From CAWJHE01 sp963842455 (lineage in GTDB: Bacteria; Chloroflexota; Anaerolineae; Anaerolineales; UBA4823), in contig CAWJHE010000006.1 in the NCBI GenBank assembly GCA_963842455.1, positions 124,001 to 188,000 of the forward strand: DNA of 64,000 nt, written 5' to 3'. Both the position numbers and the translations under genes were made by a program. The notes under the pieces were generated by a model. It saw only the letters and a program-made list of their open reading frames with translations. It did no database searches and was not told the DNA's origin. Positions 36,708 through 45,762 of this stretch are shown piece after piece. Position 1 is the stretch's first letter, and every line of letters begins with the position of its first letter.

Positions 36708-39686
36708 TCATGGACAGCCGTGCTCCAGGGTTAAGCGGTGTATCCCTGGAGTAAGCTGGAGGGAGAACTCTGATTTTTCACTGTTCTTGGATTGGATATA
36801 AACCTCTTTCCTCCAAACAGTTTCTCCATCCATTTTTAGTTCTCCAATATCATAAAAAACAGGAAGGATCAACTCGCCCTGCACGCCTGCGGGTGTTTCG
36901 ATCAAAAATTGAACATTACCGCATTCAATCGTTTGCCAGGAAATTCCAACCAGATTTTCTCCCAGAGGCGCCTTGGCAGATAGAAAAGGCAAGCTGGAAA
37001 AAGCGGGCTGCCAGCGAAAACTTTCCGGTCCTGTCTGTTCAAAGCCTACCAGATAGGTACTCAGAAACCAGGTAGGGGCTCCTCCCCAGGCATGCGACAG
37101 GCTGTTGAAGCGGCGTGTATCGGCGTTAAAATTTTCCCACCAGGTGGATGCCTGCCTGTCCAGTAAATACCCATAATATCGTTCGATAATCTCCAGGGCG
37201 GGTTGGATATTACCGTTTTTACCCAAGGCTGACAACACCCAATACATGCCATAAATTTCCAGGTTGGGGCTGTCTGGATCTTGCGAAAGTAGCTCTAACA
37301 TCGCCGAGCTTACATCTGGGATGTTTTGCTCTTCAACGATATCGTAAGCTAATGCCCAAGCCTGAGCATGAGGACCTGGGGCAAGCCATTGCCCATCATA
37401 AAAACTGGTCGCATAGCGTTGCTCAGAAGGCAGGTAGAGCAGCTGGTTAACTGAGGTTTTAACTGCCTGCGCCTTTTCTTGCCAGGACTGAGCGGTAACG
37501 GTATCGCCGCGCGTCATGGCTAATTGAGCTGCTTGTTGCAGTGTGCTGTAATAAAGTGCATTGAGGGGTGTAGATTGACCGTAGCGGCATTCGGAACAGC
37601 GCGGATCAACATAAGCCATTCGTCCCCAGTGCAGTAGTGGCAGGTCGATCAGGTGTGTGCTGGGTGATTCCAGGCCCTCCAAATAAGTCATAAATTGAAC
37701 CAGGGTCGGGTAAAGCTGGTCTGCCAGACCAAGATCCGCATTCCTTTGAATAAATGCTGATAGGCTGTGCACCCATAGCATACTGTAATCCAGTAAATGC
37801 ATGCCATCATTATGCGGCGCCATGGCGGGAGCGGGCTCACTTTGCATGGTCTGCGCCATCAGAATCAGCCCGCGGCGCAGCAAGCCGGTTTCACCCAGGG
37901 AGACCTGAGCAATTTGATCTGCTACGAAGGCATCGCCCCACCACTGGCCGCGCTCGCGCCAGGGGGTATCTGTCAATGCATCCGTCAAGTTGGGTAGCAG
38001 ACTATCCACACCGGTTTGCCAGACTTCATTCAAGAACGGGTCTGAAGAATTGAAACTACCTGTTTGGTGGATTGGTGCTCGGTCTTCAAATATTTTCAAG
38101 CTTTCGAGCCGCACAGGCGCGTCACTCCAGGCTGTAATCAAAATGTAGCGTCCGGCGCGACTGTCCAGGGTCGTAATCTGGCGCGAACTGCCGTCCAGGA
38201 TCCAGGAATCGACCTGGTTCCAGCCCGGAAAAAGCGAGCCGGGGTAGGGCAGGGGGCGTTGGTTTTGGTGCAAGCGTTCATCCCAACCAATATCCAGCAC
38301 TGCACCGGCGGGACCGGAGACCTCGGCAACCAGCCTGCCGTGTACTGTGCGTCCCAGGTCCACAATCAGGTAGGCAGGCTGTTCAGAGAATTGTATATCC
38401 AGTCCTTGTTCCGTTGATGCGATGAATACCTTGTCTGGATCGGACATCAGCTGAGCAATCAAGTTTCGTCGCCCGGCGTGTAAACCCTGCTCGAAGGGAA
38501 AAGACGAAAAAGTGAAAGCATCGGACGATACGCTGAATGTCAGCCCGTCTACCGGAATTTGATTGAAGCGAAGTTGGTGCTCGCCGGCTGTTAACCAGAA
38601 TTGGCTGCTAAGCACGTCTGGTCGATCTTCACCAGCGGCTTGCCAGCTTGCATAGGACTGGTCAACCTGGATGAGAGCCTCTGGAGGAATTTCGCTGCTA
38701 AGAATTTCGACTGTGAAAGCTGCCGCTTGGGCAGACTGGAAACTGATGGTGTATGGGACGGCTTGTGTTGGGCTAATCTCGCCAATCAAGAAGCCTGGAT
38801 AGACAATTCCCGAGTCCATCACAATCCCTTCAACCGGTGACTCCATCAGCAGAGGTATGGAACGTGGCTGGTATTGGATAACTTGAGTTTCACCACTGAC
38901 AGGCATTGAAGGGACTTGAAAAACCTTGAAGGGTTCGTTTTGCTCGGTGTCAAAGATAGTTTGAGGCAGGTTTAGGTCCGTGCTGAGGTTGAATGCTTCC
39001 TTGACGAATGCCGGTTGCCAGGCTGAAGCTGATTCTCCAGGCAGGAACCAGTCTGGAGCCAGCTTTCGGAGATCGAGCAGCTCACTGGGACCAATCAGAT
39101 TATAGGGGGCAATGTCAGCTGCTTGGGGCTGCCAGGCCTGAGAAAGTTGGCTGAGCCAGTGAGGACCGCTGACGACCATTGTGGATGCTGGATTTTCTCC
39201 TGGGTTAATCAAACGCAGCTGAAGAACAGGCGAGCTGGACTCGGAACGGCGCGTATTCGGCGCCCATTGGACGCGTACGGCCAGGGTGTGTTCGCCTGCT
39301 AACAGCCCATCCAGTCTATAACTGTCGTATTCTCGGTAAGTGAGGGTGAAGCGAGCTGGTCCTCTGCCCAACCAGGCGCCGTCTAGCCATAGTTCGTAAC
39401 GTGTATCTGCAAAAATCTGGATTTCGGCCTGGTTGAGTGTTTCAGTTATGGCGAATGTATGTTTGAAAAGTGCAACTTCATGGGCTGCAGGCACGTCGGT
39501 GTGTACCCAGATGCCTGGAACCTGAGAAAAGGAGTCGGTAGCTCGAACAACAGGCAGGTAAATTGTGTAGTTTGTGGTTGTGGGGAGGGGGATGCTGCCA
39601 GTCGCCAGGGAGGTTGAATGCTGACCGGCAGTCATAAAGAAGAACGCCAAGCTACAGGTGATGTGCAGGAGTTTTAGCCTTTTCAG
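36708..39686 (-). CDS. Secreted GH78-like alpha-L-rhamnosidase family protein
   Basis: About 992 residues. A linker with NYTIYLPVVRA is followed by N-terminal beta domains (ELWLDGAWLGRGPARF is the usual rhamnosidase N-domain signature). From about 560 comes the (alpha/alpha)6 barrel with LTDTPWRERGQWWGDAF, the counterpart of the GH78 acidic motif, and AWGGAPTWFLSTYL. A C-terminal beta domain ends the protein. Start problem: the longest ATG/GTG/TTG start (TTG at 39650) has no ribosome site and a poor signal peptide. A CTG at 39686 has GGGGG six bases upstream and gives a classic signal sequence (LKRLKLLHITCSLAFFFMTAG), so it is chosen here with reserve. It may trim rhamnose from this or foreign polysaccharide. 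Confidence 0.72.
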   Translation of the reverse strand: MKRLKLLHITCSLAFFFMTAGQHSTSLATGSIPLPTTTNYTIYLPVVRATDSFSQVPGIWVHTDVPAAHEVALFKHTFAITETLNQAEIQIFADTRYELWLDGAWLGRGPARFTLTYREYDSYRLDGLLAGEHTLAVRVQWAPNTRRSESSSPVLQLRLINPGENPASTMVVSGPHWLSQLSQAWQPQAADIAPYNLIGPSELLDLRKLAPDWFLPGESASAWQPAFVKEAFNLSTDLNLPQTIFDTEQNEPFKVFQVPSMPVSGETQVIQYQPRSIPLLMESPVEGIVMDSGIVYPGFLIGEISPTQAVPYTISFQSAQAAAFTVEILSSEIPPEALIQVDQSYASWQAAGEDRPDVLSSQFWLTAGEHQLRFNQIPVDGLTFSVSSDAFTFSSFPFEQGLHAGRRNLIAQLMSDPDKVFIASTEQGLDIQFSEQPAYLIVDLGRTVHGRLVAEVSGPAGAVLDIGWDERLHQNQRPLPYPGSLFPGWNQVDSWILDGSSRQITTLDSRAGRYILITAWSDAPVRLESLKIFEDRAPIHQTGSFNSSDPFLNEVWQTGVDSLLPNLTDALTDTPWRERGQWWGDAFVADQIAQVSLGETGLLRRGLILMAQTMQSEPAPAMAPHNDGMHLLDYSMLWVHSLSAFIQRNADLGLADQLYPTLVQFMTYLEGLESPSTHLIDLPLLHWGRMAYVDPRCSECRYGQSTPLNALYYSTLQQAAQLAMTRGDTVTAQSWQEKAQAVKTSVNQLLYLPSEQRYATSFYDGQWLAPGPHAQAWALAYDIVEEQNIPDVSSAMLELLSQDPDSPNLEIYGMYWVLSALGKNGNIQPALEIIERYYGYLLDRQASTWWENFNADTRRFNSLSHAWGGAPTWFLSTYLVGFEQTGPESFRWQPAFSSLPFLSAKAPLGENLVGISWQTIECGNVQFLIETPAGVQGELILPVFYDIGELKMDGETVWRKEVYIQSKNSEKSEFSLQLTPGIHRLTLEHGCP

Positions 39687-39719
39687 AGATATCCCCCTTT
39701 GAAAAGGATTGCGTCAGGA

Positions 39720-40535
39720 TCAGACAGGCTGCGACTGGCGGTAAGCATAGACGACATCGGAGACATTTCCAAGCGCCATAAGTTGACCATGGTTGATCCA
39801 GGCTGCTCGGTGACATATTTCTTCGATTAACGACATGCTATGCGAGACGAACAGGATGGTTGCGCCGCGTTGGCGAAATTCTTGCATGCGTGCTGAAGAT
39901 TTTCTTTGGAAAGCCTCATCACCAACTGATAGTACTTCATCAATGATCAGGATATCTGGCTGGATATCGGTGGCAACGGCAAAACCCAGGCGCGCCCACA
40001 TACCTGAAGAATAAGTGCGCATAGGTGCATCAATAAAATCCCATAATTCAGCAAAATCTACAATGCGATTGAATTTTTCACTCATTTCTTGATGGGAAAA
40101 ACCCAACAGTGCCCCGTTTAAATAGACATTTTCGCGCCCGGTTAGTTCGGGATGAAAACCCGCACCAAATTCCAACAAAGGTGCGACGTTTCCCAGAACC
40201 AGAACCCTTCCAGTTGTAGGTCGTAGAACCCTGGCAACCAGCTTTAACATGGTGCTCTTACCTGCACCATTGTGCCCGATCAGCCCAAATGTTTCACCCC
40301 GATTTATGGTGAGGTTGATATTTTGCAATGCCCAAAAATGTCTATGAGTTACTTTCCGTTGAAGCCAGCGGATCATGTATTCTTTAAAAGAACCAAAGCG
40401 CTCATTGGCAATCCGGTAGCGCACGCCGACATTTTCGAGGCGTACTGCTTCTTTAGGGGTAGCCGAGGGTGAAGCGAATTGTTCTGCTACCTGCGGGTGT
40501 GATAAAGAGGAATCAGACACGGTAGGCAAATTCAT
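39720..40535 (-). CDS. Polysaccharide ABC exporter ATP-binding protein (Wzt/TagH-like)
   Basis: 271 residues. Walker A GHNGAGKST (about 96-104), Q-loop region VAPLLEFGAGFHPELTG, signature YSSGMWARLGFAVA, Walker B DILIIDEVLSVGDE and the switch His in FVSHSMS. The FGAGFHPELTGRENV and VGDEAFQ blocks identify the O-antigen/teichoic acid exporter ATPases. It ends soon after the nucleotide domain with no extra C-terminal glycan-binding domain, so recognition of a modified non-reducing end is not expected. It overlaps the permease stop by 23 bases. Confidence 0.92.
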   Translation of the reverse strand: MNLPTVSDSSLSHPQVAEQFASPSATPKEAVRLENVGVRYRIANERFGSFKEYMIRWLQRKVTHRHFWALQNINLTINRGETFGLIGHNGAGKSTMLKLVARVLRPTTGRVLVLGNVAPLLEFGAGFHPELTGRENVYLNGALLGFSHQEMSEKFNRIVDFAELWDFIDAPMRTYSSGMWARLGFAVATDIQPDILIIDEVLSVGDEAFQRKSSARMQEFRQRGATILFVSHSMSLIEEICHRAAWINHGQLMALGNVSDVVYAYRQSQPV

Positions 40536-41349
40536 CAGCTTTTATAGAAAAAATCAACCAACCTAAGATCACAGTGGCAATTGAGATGCCACCTGCCAAT
40601 AAAAATTCTGAAAACTCAGGTATCCGACCTTCATAAATGGGTGTCCGAAAAAGCTGGATCAAGTAATACATGGGGTTTAATTTTACAATCCAGGCATATT
40701 GCGGCGGGAGCATATCGGTGGTGTAAATTACTGGGCTTAAGTACATCCATGCGGTTAACACAACCTGGTACATTTCCGCCACATCCGGAAAATAGATCGC
40801 CACCGTCGAGATTAATAAGCCGATACCTAGTGAAAATAAGGTTAATAAAAAGATAGGAACGGGCAGGTAGAGTGCTGCACCCGTGATGGGTACACCGGTC
40901 AACAAAAGAATTAGCATCAGAGGGACAAGAGATAAAAGCAGGTTAACTAAACCCGTACCCACACCGGAGATAGCGAAGATGGTGCGCGGCAGGTAGATGC
41001 GCTTGAGCAAGCCGCCTCCCCAAACCAGGGTAACCATGGATGCATTGGTCGTTTGGGCAAAAAAGGTCCAGGCCATCAACCCACTCAGCACGTAACCGGC
41101 ATAGCTTTTCTCAACGGAAAAGACCTGGGAAAATACAATGGTCAACACCAGGGTGGTTCCTAATGGGTTGAGCATAGTCCAGGCTATGCCTAGAACGGAA
41201 CGCTTGTAACGCGTGACAATGTCGCGCCGTACCATCTGGATGACCAGGTTGCGATAGTGGAATAATTCGCGCAGCTCTTCAAGGGGAGCAGAGCCGCGTC
41301 GGGCTGAATCATAGACGGGTAATGTTTCGGATTTTTGCATAATTTTCAA
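40513..41349 (-). CDS. Polysaccharide ABC exporter permease (Wzm/TagG-like)
   Basis: 278 residues, six membrane segments of the ABC-2 type. The N-terminal amphipathic segment ELFHYRNLVIQMVRRDIVTRYKRSVLG is diagnostic of polysaccharide/teichoic acid exporters (only the first half is needed to recognise it). WTMLNPLGTT and the C-terminal NPMYYLIQLFRTPIYEG follow. Forms the channel with the ATPase at 39720-40535 and flips a finished lipid-linked glycan across the membrane. Confidence 0.92.
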   Translation of the reverse strand: MKIMQKSETLPVYDSARRGSAPLEELRELFHYRNLVIQMVRRDIVTRYKRSVLGIAWTMLNPLGTTLVLTIVFSQVFSVEKSYAGYVLSGLMAWTFFAQTTNASMVTLVWGGGLLKRIYLPRTIFAISGVGTGLVNLLLSLVPLMLILLLTGVPITGAALYLPVPIFLLTLFSLGIGLLISTVAIYFPDVAEMYQVVLTAWMYLSPVIYTTDMLPPQYAWIVKLNPMYYLIQLFRTPIYEGRIPEFSEFLLAGGISIATVILGWLIFSIKADEFAYRV

Positions 41350-41417
41350 ACAGGGAAATACCTTAAAGCGTCCATTTGGTGATGAACTCCTGGTTGCTTG
41401 TGACGTCCCTGGCGCGA

Positions 41418-42215
41418 TTATAGCATACGCCTGAGAAATACACGCAAGCGTAAAGGTAGCCAGGCATACACCAGGGGACGCAGCTTTGCTTTGAAGAACA
41501 GTTTTGAGAACCAGCTACCGCCGTCCCGGTAGTGGACGCGCAGCATTTCCGGCCAGCAGCGGTCGTCAGAGATCACGGATTTACCGCTGTCGTGCAGACG
41601 GAAGTTCGCCCAATATTGCGGATGGTAATGCAAAGGCGTCAGCCGGGCGATACGTACCCACAGATCGTAATCCATGGCGAAGTAGAAGCTCGGATCAAGC
41701 GGACCGACCTTGCGCCACAATTCTGCGCGGAAAAAGGCTGCCTGCTGGGGAATATGCACAAAACCCTGGCGCAGGCGTTGATAATCCGTCTGGCGAGCAG
41801 GGAATTTCCCGATCACCTGACCCTGCTGGTCGATCAGGTTGGCGTCTCCGTAGACCATGCCCGCCTCAGGATGCGCTTGCAGATAAGCAACCGCCTGGGA
41901 GATTGCTCCTGGCTGGTAGGTGTCATCTGAGTTTAACCAGGCCAGGATGTCGCCATTGGCGTGGGCAAAGCCTTTGTTGATTGCATCCGTCTGCCCCTGG
42001 TCTTTTTCGGAAACCCACCAGGCCAGGCGGTGAGCATATTTACGAATGATCTCCAGGCTACCATCTTGCGATCCACCATCCACAATCAGGTACTCCAGGT
42101 TGGGATAGTCTTGATTGAGCACCGAGAGTATGGTCTCTTCCAGATAATGCGCCTGGTTGAAAGAGGGGGTGATGATGGAAACCAGGGGTTTTTCTTCTGG
42201 CACCTTTATACCCAA
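41418..42215 (-). CDS. GT2 family glycosyltransferase
   Basis: 265 residues. GT-A domain: PLVSIITPSFNQAHYLEE (10-27), VDGGSQDGSLE, WWVSEKDQGQTDAINKG and AWLNSDDTY (DxD equivalent), then MVYGDANLI and an aromatic acceptor region. A basic C-terminal tail (KLRPLVYAWLPLRLRVFLRR) may contact the membrane. The start overlaps the sulfotransferase stop by ten bases. It is a sister of 43154-44185, which shares the EKDxGQxDAINKGF block; the two flank a sulfotransferase. Confidence 0.87.
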   Translation of the reverse strand: MGIKVPEEKPLVSIITPSFNQAHYLEETILSVLNQDYPNLEYLIVDGGSQDGSLEIIRKYAHRLAWWVSEKDQGQTDAINKGFAHANGDILAWLNSDDTYQPGAISQAVAYLQAHPEAGMVYGDANLIDQQGQVIGKFPARQTDYQRLRQGFVHIPQQAAFFRAELWRKVGPLDPSFYFAMDYDLWVRIARLTPLHYHPQYWANFRLHDSGKSVISDDRCWPEMLRVHYRDGGSWFSKLFFKAKLRPLVYAWLPLRLRVFLRRML

Positions 42216-43138
42216 CTCTCTTCTGGATAGTAGACCCTGGCTACCTGGGAGGTGAAGGCATAGATACGTTCGATCTCGTCTTTTTGCAGACGATGTTTCC
42301 AGTTGTTGATATTTGCCTTGCTATCTAACTGCACCGCGTGCACTTTTTTCCGGGAAAGCTCTTTTGGATTTTCAGAAGAGCTAGCGCCCAGGATCATCTC
42401 ACGCGCTTCCTGGGTGAAATGCAGTCCTAGTGAATCATACAGACTCATAAACCCCCCGATAGGATCGATGGATAAGTCCTCATGCCGGATAACCAATAAA
42501 TCGGGGATGCGCTCACGATAGGCTTGAACGACCTGGTAAATCATGCACCATAACAGACTGGCCTGTCCAATGATGTCTTCTGGTTGCTCTACCAGGGCTT
42601 GCATTTGGGGCCGATAAGGCTCCAGCCAGTCCTGCATCAATTGGGACTGGGATAGCAGGTGAGTGAAATCAAATGGCCAGTTTAGACGTTTCAGGCTGCT
42701 GGCAAAAGCGGCCGGATGACGTATGGTGACGACTACATGGCAGCCCAACGTGTGGTAAAACCAGGGGATGGAGAAAACCGCAAAAGGATCTTTGAGCAGC
42801 GGACACTGACGGTGTTTTCTACCGGCATAGAAAATACGCCAGTCGCGCAGCATACGCAGGATGTCTCGGCTGGAGCGCAATGATCTAATTTCCAGCCAGG
42901 CGTGATAGCGTAACTGCATCATTTCCCTGAAAGCCGGCTCAAAGTCCTGCTGGTTGTGCGTATGAATGTATTGGTACCAGTAGGGCACAGGCGCGCGCAT
43001 TACGCCAGGTCGATGCAAGACATTCAACGGTTCGCTGATATAGGCAGCTTCATCGCTGGCTGCGAGCATCTTTCCTACCCAGGTGGTGCCTGTTCGGTGT
43101 GCTCCGGTAACGAGAATTGGTTTTTTGTTTTTTGGCAT
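42206..43138 (-). CDS. Sulfotransferase family protein (Sulfotransfer_3-like)
   Basis: 310 residues. PAPS loop LVTGAHRTGTTWVGKML (9-25), 3'-phosphate motif VVTIRHPAAFASSLKRLNW, and VIRHEDLS. The HRTGTTW form and overall layout differ from the tandem pair at 49979-51784 and from the 3274 gene, so at least three sulfotransferase types are encoded. Placed between two GT2 genes with short overlaps or gaps, it probably sulfates the sugar added by one of them, at a lipid-linked stage or on the chain. Confidence 0.85.
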   Translation of the reverse strand: MPKNKKPILVTGAHRTGTTWVGKMLAASDEAAYISEPLNVLHRPGVMRAPVPYWYQYIHTHNQQDFEPAFREMMQLRYHAWLEIRSLRSSRDILRMLRDWRIFYAGRKHRQCPLLKDPFAVFSIPWFYHTLGCHVVVTIRHPAAFASSLKRLNWPFDFTHLLSQSQLMQDWLEPYRPQMQALVEQPEDIIGQASLLWCMIYQVVQAYRERIPDLLVIRHEDLSIDPIGGFMSLYDSLGLHFTQEAREMILGASSSENPKELSRKKVHAVQLDSKANINNWKHRLQKDEIERIYAFTSQVARVYYPEESWV

Positions 43139-43153
43139 TAGAATAATTCTGTG

Positions 43154-44185
43154 TTAAGACCTGGCCATGGGCATGGCTGGTTCATCTGGTCTGGCTGATT
43201 TTTCGTGTGAAAGGATTTTTTGCCTCAGTTCGCCGATCAGTTGATTGCGTTGTTTTATTTTGCTTTTCGAACGCAAGTTATCTAACAGGTGTTGGGCATT
43301 AAACAGGCTGAGTATAGCATAAGTCATACGATGACTGTGTTGTAAAGTGAATTTTGGCCAATAACGCAGCGCATTAAAGTAGGATTGCAGAGCAGCCATC
43401 GGTTGACCACCGTCTAGTAAATAACGAGCTTGAAGACGATATGCGCCTGCCAGGATGTGAGCCTCATTTTTGTCAACCAGTTGACTCAGAGAGGAATCCT
43501 GCCGCATCCAATCCAGGATACGCATCGCCTCTTTCCCAAATGATGCCGCCTGGTAGACATTTTTTGCTTCCGCGTGATGGCGAGCGGCAGCCCACAGGCT
43601 GTCCACGTGCTGTACAGGAGCGATAGAAGCCATCCTGATCCAAAGCTGATGATCTAACAGAAAGTTGTAACTTGGGTCCAGGTAACCGGCTTGTTCAAGC
43701 ACTTTACGACGGAAGAAGACAGCTGGCTGGCAGATGATGCGGAAGTTGATCAGCTCCTGCAGCCCCCAGTCGCCAAAGGTCAGGCGATTGAGTGGTCTGC
43801 CGTCTGCATCCATGGTGATGGCATCTCCAAACACCAGACCAAGCTCAGGATGGGCGCTCAGGCTGTGCACAGCCTGGGTGACTGCTCCGGGCAAGTATAA
43901 GTCGTCTGAATTCAGCCAGGCCAGGATTTCACCCTGGGCGCGCTGAAAGCCTTTATTGATCGCATCAGCCTGGCCGCGGTCTTTTTCAGACACCCACCAG
44001 GCCAATTGAGGCGAGTATTTTTGGATAATTTCTGGGCTGCGGTCAGTAGATGCGCCATCGATGACGATGTATTCAATAGGCTGGTAATCTTGGGCTAATA
44101 CGGACTGGATGGTTTGTTCCAGATAGGCAGCTTGATTGTAAGATGGGGTGATGATAGAAACCAGGGGGGTGTGGGTGGGTGACAA
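43154..44185 (-). CDS. GT2 family glycosyltransferase with C-terminal helical extension
   Basis: 343 residues. Same GT-A blocks as 41418-42215 (PLVSIITPSYNQAAYLEQ, IDGASTDRSPE, EKDRGQADAINKGF, AWLNSDDLY), then a roughly 100-residue helical C-terminal extension (TPR-like or membrane-associated) ending in a basic KSKIKQRNQ tail. The two enzymes look like recent duplicates separated by the sulfotransferase. The sugar is unknown. Confidence 0.86.
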   Translation of the reverse strand: MSPTHTPLVSIITPSYNQAAYLEQTIQSVLAQDYQPIEYIVIDGASTDRSPEIIQKYSPQLAWWVSEKDRGQADAINKGFQRAQGEILAWLNSDDLYLPGAVTQAVHSLSAHPELGLVFGDAITMDADGRPLNRLTFGDWGLQELINFRIICQPAVFFRRKVLEQAGYLDPSYNFLLDHQLWIRMASIAPVQHVDSLWAAARHHAEAKNVYQAASFGKEAMRILDWMRQDSSLSQLVDKNEAHILAGAYRLQARYLLDGGQPMAALQSYFNALRYWPKFTLQHSHRMTYAILSLFNAQHLLDNLRSKSKIKQRNQLIGELRQKILSHEKSARPDEPAMPMARS

Positions 44186-44195
44186 GAAAAGGGTC

Positions 44196-45755
44196 CTAGC
44201 TGTCCGGCGAATTGGGCTGAAGAGGATGGGTCAGGTCATAGATGAGGTAACCCGGGCTCTCGGCCAGGATGGGATAGTGTTTTTGCAGCCATTCTTTCAA
44301 GTCAGGCTGGTCATCAAACTGGCGGAAGGCTGTAACCAGGAAATAACTGATTCCCTGGGTGCGTTTCTCAAAATAAGATTGAAATTCCTTCTGGCTGCCG
44401 CGCAATTCGTTTAAGTTCTGCTCACCACGGTTTGGCCAAAGCACAACTTTGCGCCAACCATAATACATCAGCCGATAGCCGTAATCCTGGGTGAGGGCGA
44501 TAATTTTTCCGTCAGCAGGCAGGTAGGAGCTGATTTCTTGCCAATATGCTGGCTCATTGCGGTAATCCTGGCTGATGGCTGGCTGCAATGCTGCCCACAT
44601 ATTTATCCCCAGCCACCCGACGGCTGCCACCAGCAGGAGAGCTTGCTGGGTTTTGTTCGCCTTGAAGGCAAACCGTTCCAGCACAGCCCGACTGACGGGA
44701 ACAATGGATAAGGCTACAATGGGAACCAGCATCAAATGATAGTAGGAATGGGTGTACATCTGATAAGGCAGGAATAATCCATAAAGAACATATCCGACCC
44801 ACAAAGCGATCAGCAGCACCCGTTCACGTGGACGAGCTACTAGTAAACTGACAGCAGTCGCCACTAATGCCAACCAGCTAAGCAGGTTTTGGACCAGGTT
44901 GAGCCAGCGCAGGTAAAAAGTAGGCTGCAGCAATAAGTGGGAAAGCGCCAGGGTCCATGAAGAAAAATACTCGGACGCTCGCTCGCCGCGTGCGAGATAG
45001 TAAACCAGGGTAGGCAAAATCATCAGGGCAGACATCAGCCAGACCTGTTTATCGAGCAAGAGATTTGGAAAGAGCTTCTTGCGATGAGTATAAATCACCA
45101 GCGCCACAGCTACAGCGGCAACAGGAAATGCCACGACTGCCTTGGTTAAGACTGCCATGCCAGCAAATATGCCGGAGGCCAGGGCGTCATTCAACTCACG
45201 GGTTTCGCTCCAACGATAAAGGGCATACAGGTAGAGCACCAGCCACATGACCATCCCCGGGTCGGGCTGAAAGGTACGGCTGGCCTGGACTGCAAAGGGC
45301 AAGATCAGGAAGTATGCCAGGGCTACCAGCCCACTGGCGGAAGCAAGTTTTTCCCCTTGCTGGCCAGGTTCATCCCTGGAAGATGACAAAGACATCCTAC
45401 GAGCAAGCAAGTACAGGTAAACACCCGCCACCATCCACAAGAGGATATTGTAGAAGCGCGCAATCCAGATGGTTTCGCCACCGGTTGCCAGATAGGTGAT
45501 GGCGGTTAAACGTTCCAAAATGGGGGGTTCGTACTGCCCGGTAGACTGCCAGAAGGCGATGGCTCGCTGGCGCTCGCTTGGGTCGGCGTTGGGCAGCATT
45601 TCATAGTACATCCCACGAGCAATGATTGCGCCGCGTAGCTGGCGTGTGGGGTGAAAATCAATCGGCTGGTCGGTCAGGTCAAAAAGGCGCAATCCCAGAC
45701 CTGAGGCCAGGATCAATAAAAGGATAAGCCGGGTCAAAAGCGAGTGATTCTTCAC
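44196..45755 (-). CDS. GT39-like (GT-C) membrane glycosyltransferase
   Basis: 519 residues, about 12 membrane segments. The first outer loop has FDLTDQPIDFHPTRQLRGA where the catalytic acidic residue of PMT/ArnT enzymes lies. AARTFQ-like QASRTFQPDPGMVMWLVLYLYAL and GIFAGMAVLTKAVVAFPVAA are hallmark PMT blocks. A soluble tail from about 410 may bind acceptor. The start codon is GTG, with no evident ribosome site. It most likely adds a sugar from a polyprenyl-phosphate donor on the outer face of the membrane. Confidence 0.78.
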   Translation of the reverse strand: MKNHSLLTRLILLLILASGLGLRLFDLTDQPIDFHPTRQLRGAIIARGMYYEMLPNADPSERQRAIAFWQSTGQYEPPILERLTAITYLATGGETIWIARFYNILLWMVAGVYLYLLARRMSLSSSRDEPGQQGEKLASASGLVALAYFLILPFAVQASRTFQPDPGMVMWLVLYLYALYRWSETRELNDALASGIFAGMAVLTKAVVAFPVAAVAVALVIYTHRKKLFPNLLLDKQVWLMSALMILPTLVYYLARGERASEYFSSWTLALSHLLLQPTFYLRWLNLVQNLLSWLALVATAVSLLVARPRERVLLIALWVGYVLYGLFLPYQMYTHSYYHLMLVPIVALSIVPVSRAVLERFAFKANKTQQALLLVAAVGWLGINMWAALQPAISQDYRNEPAYWQEISSYLPADGKIIALTQDYGYRLMYYGWRKVVLWPNRGEQNLNELRGSQKEFQSYFEKRTQGISYFLVTAFRQFDDQPDLKEWLQKHYPILAESPGYLIYDLTHPLQPNSPDS

Positions 45756-45762
45756 AGTTGGA

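Noticed and set aside
36688..36714. CCATGAA/TTCATGG inverted repeat as a terminator for the rhamnosidase gene
   Set aside because: Only seven pairs with a long loop, overlapping the stop codon and without a U tract.
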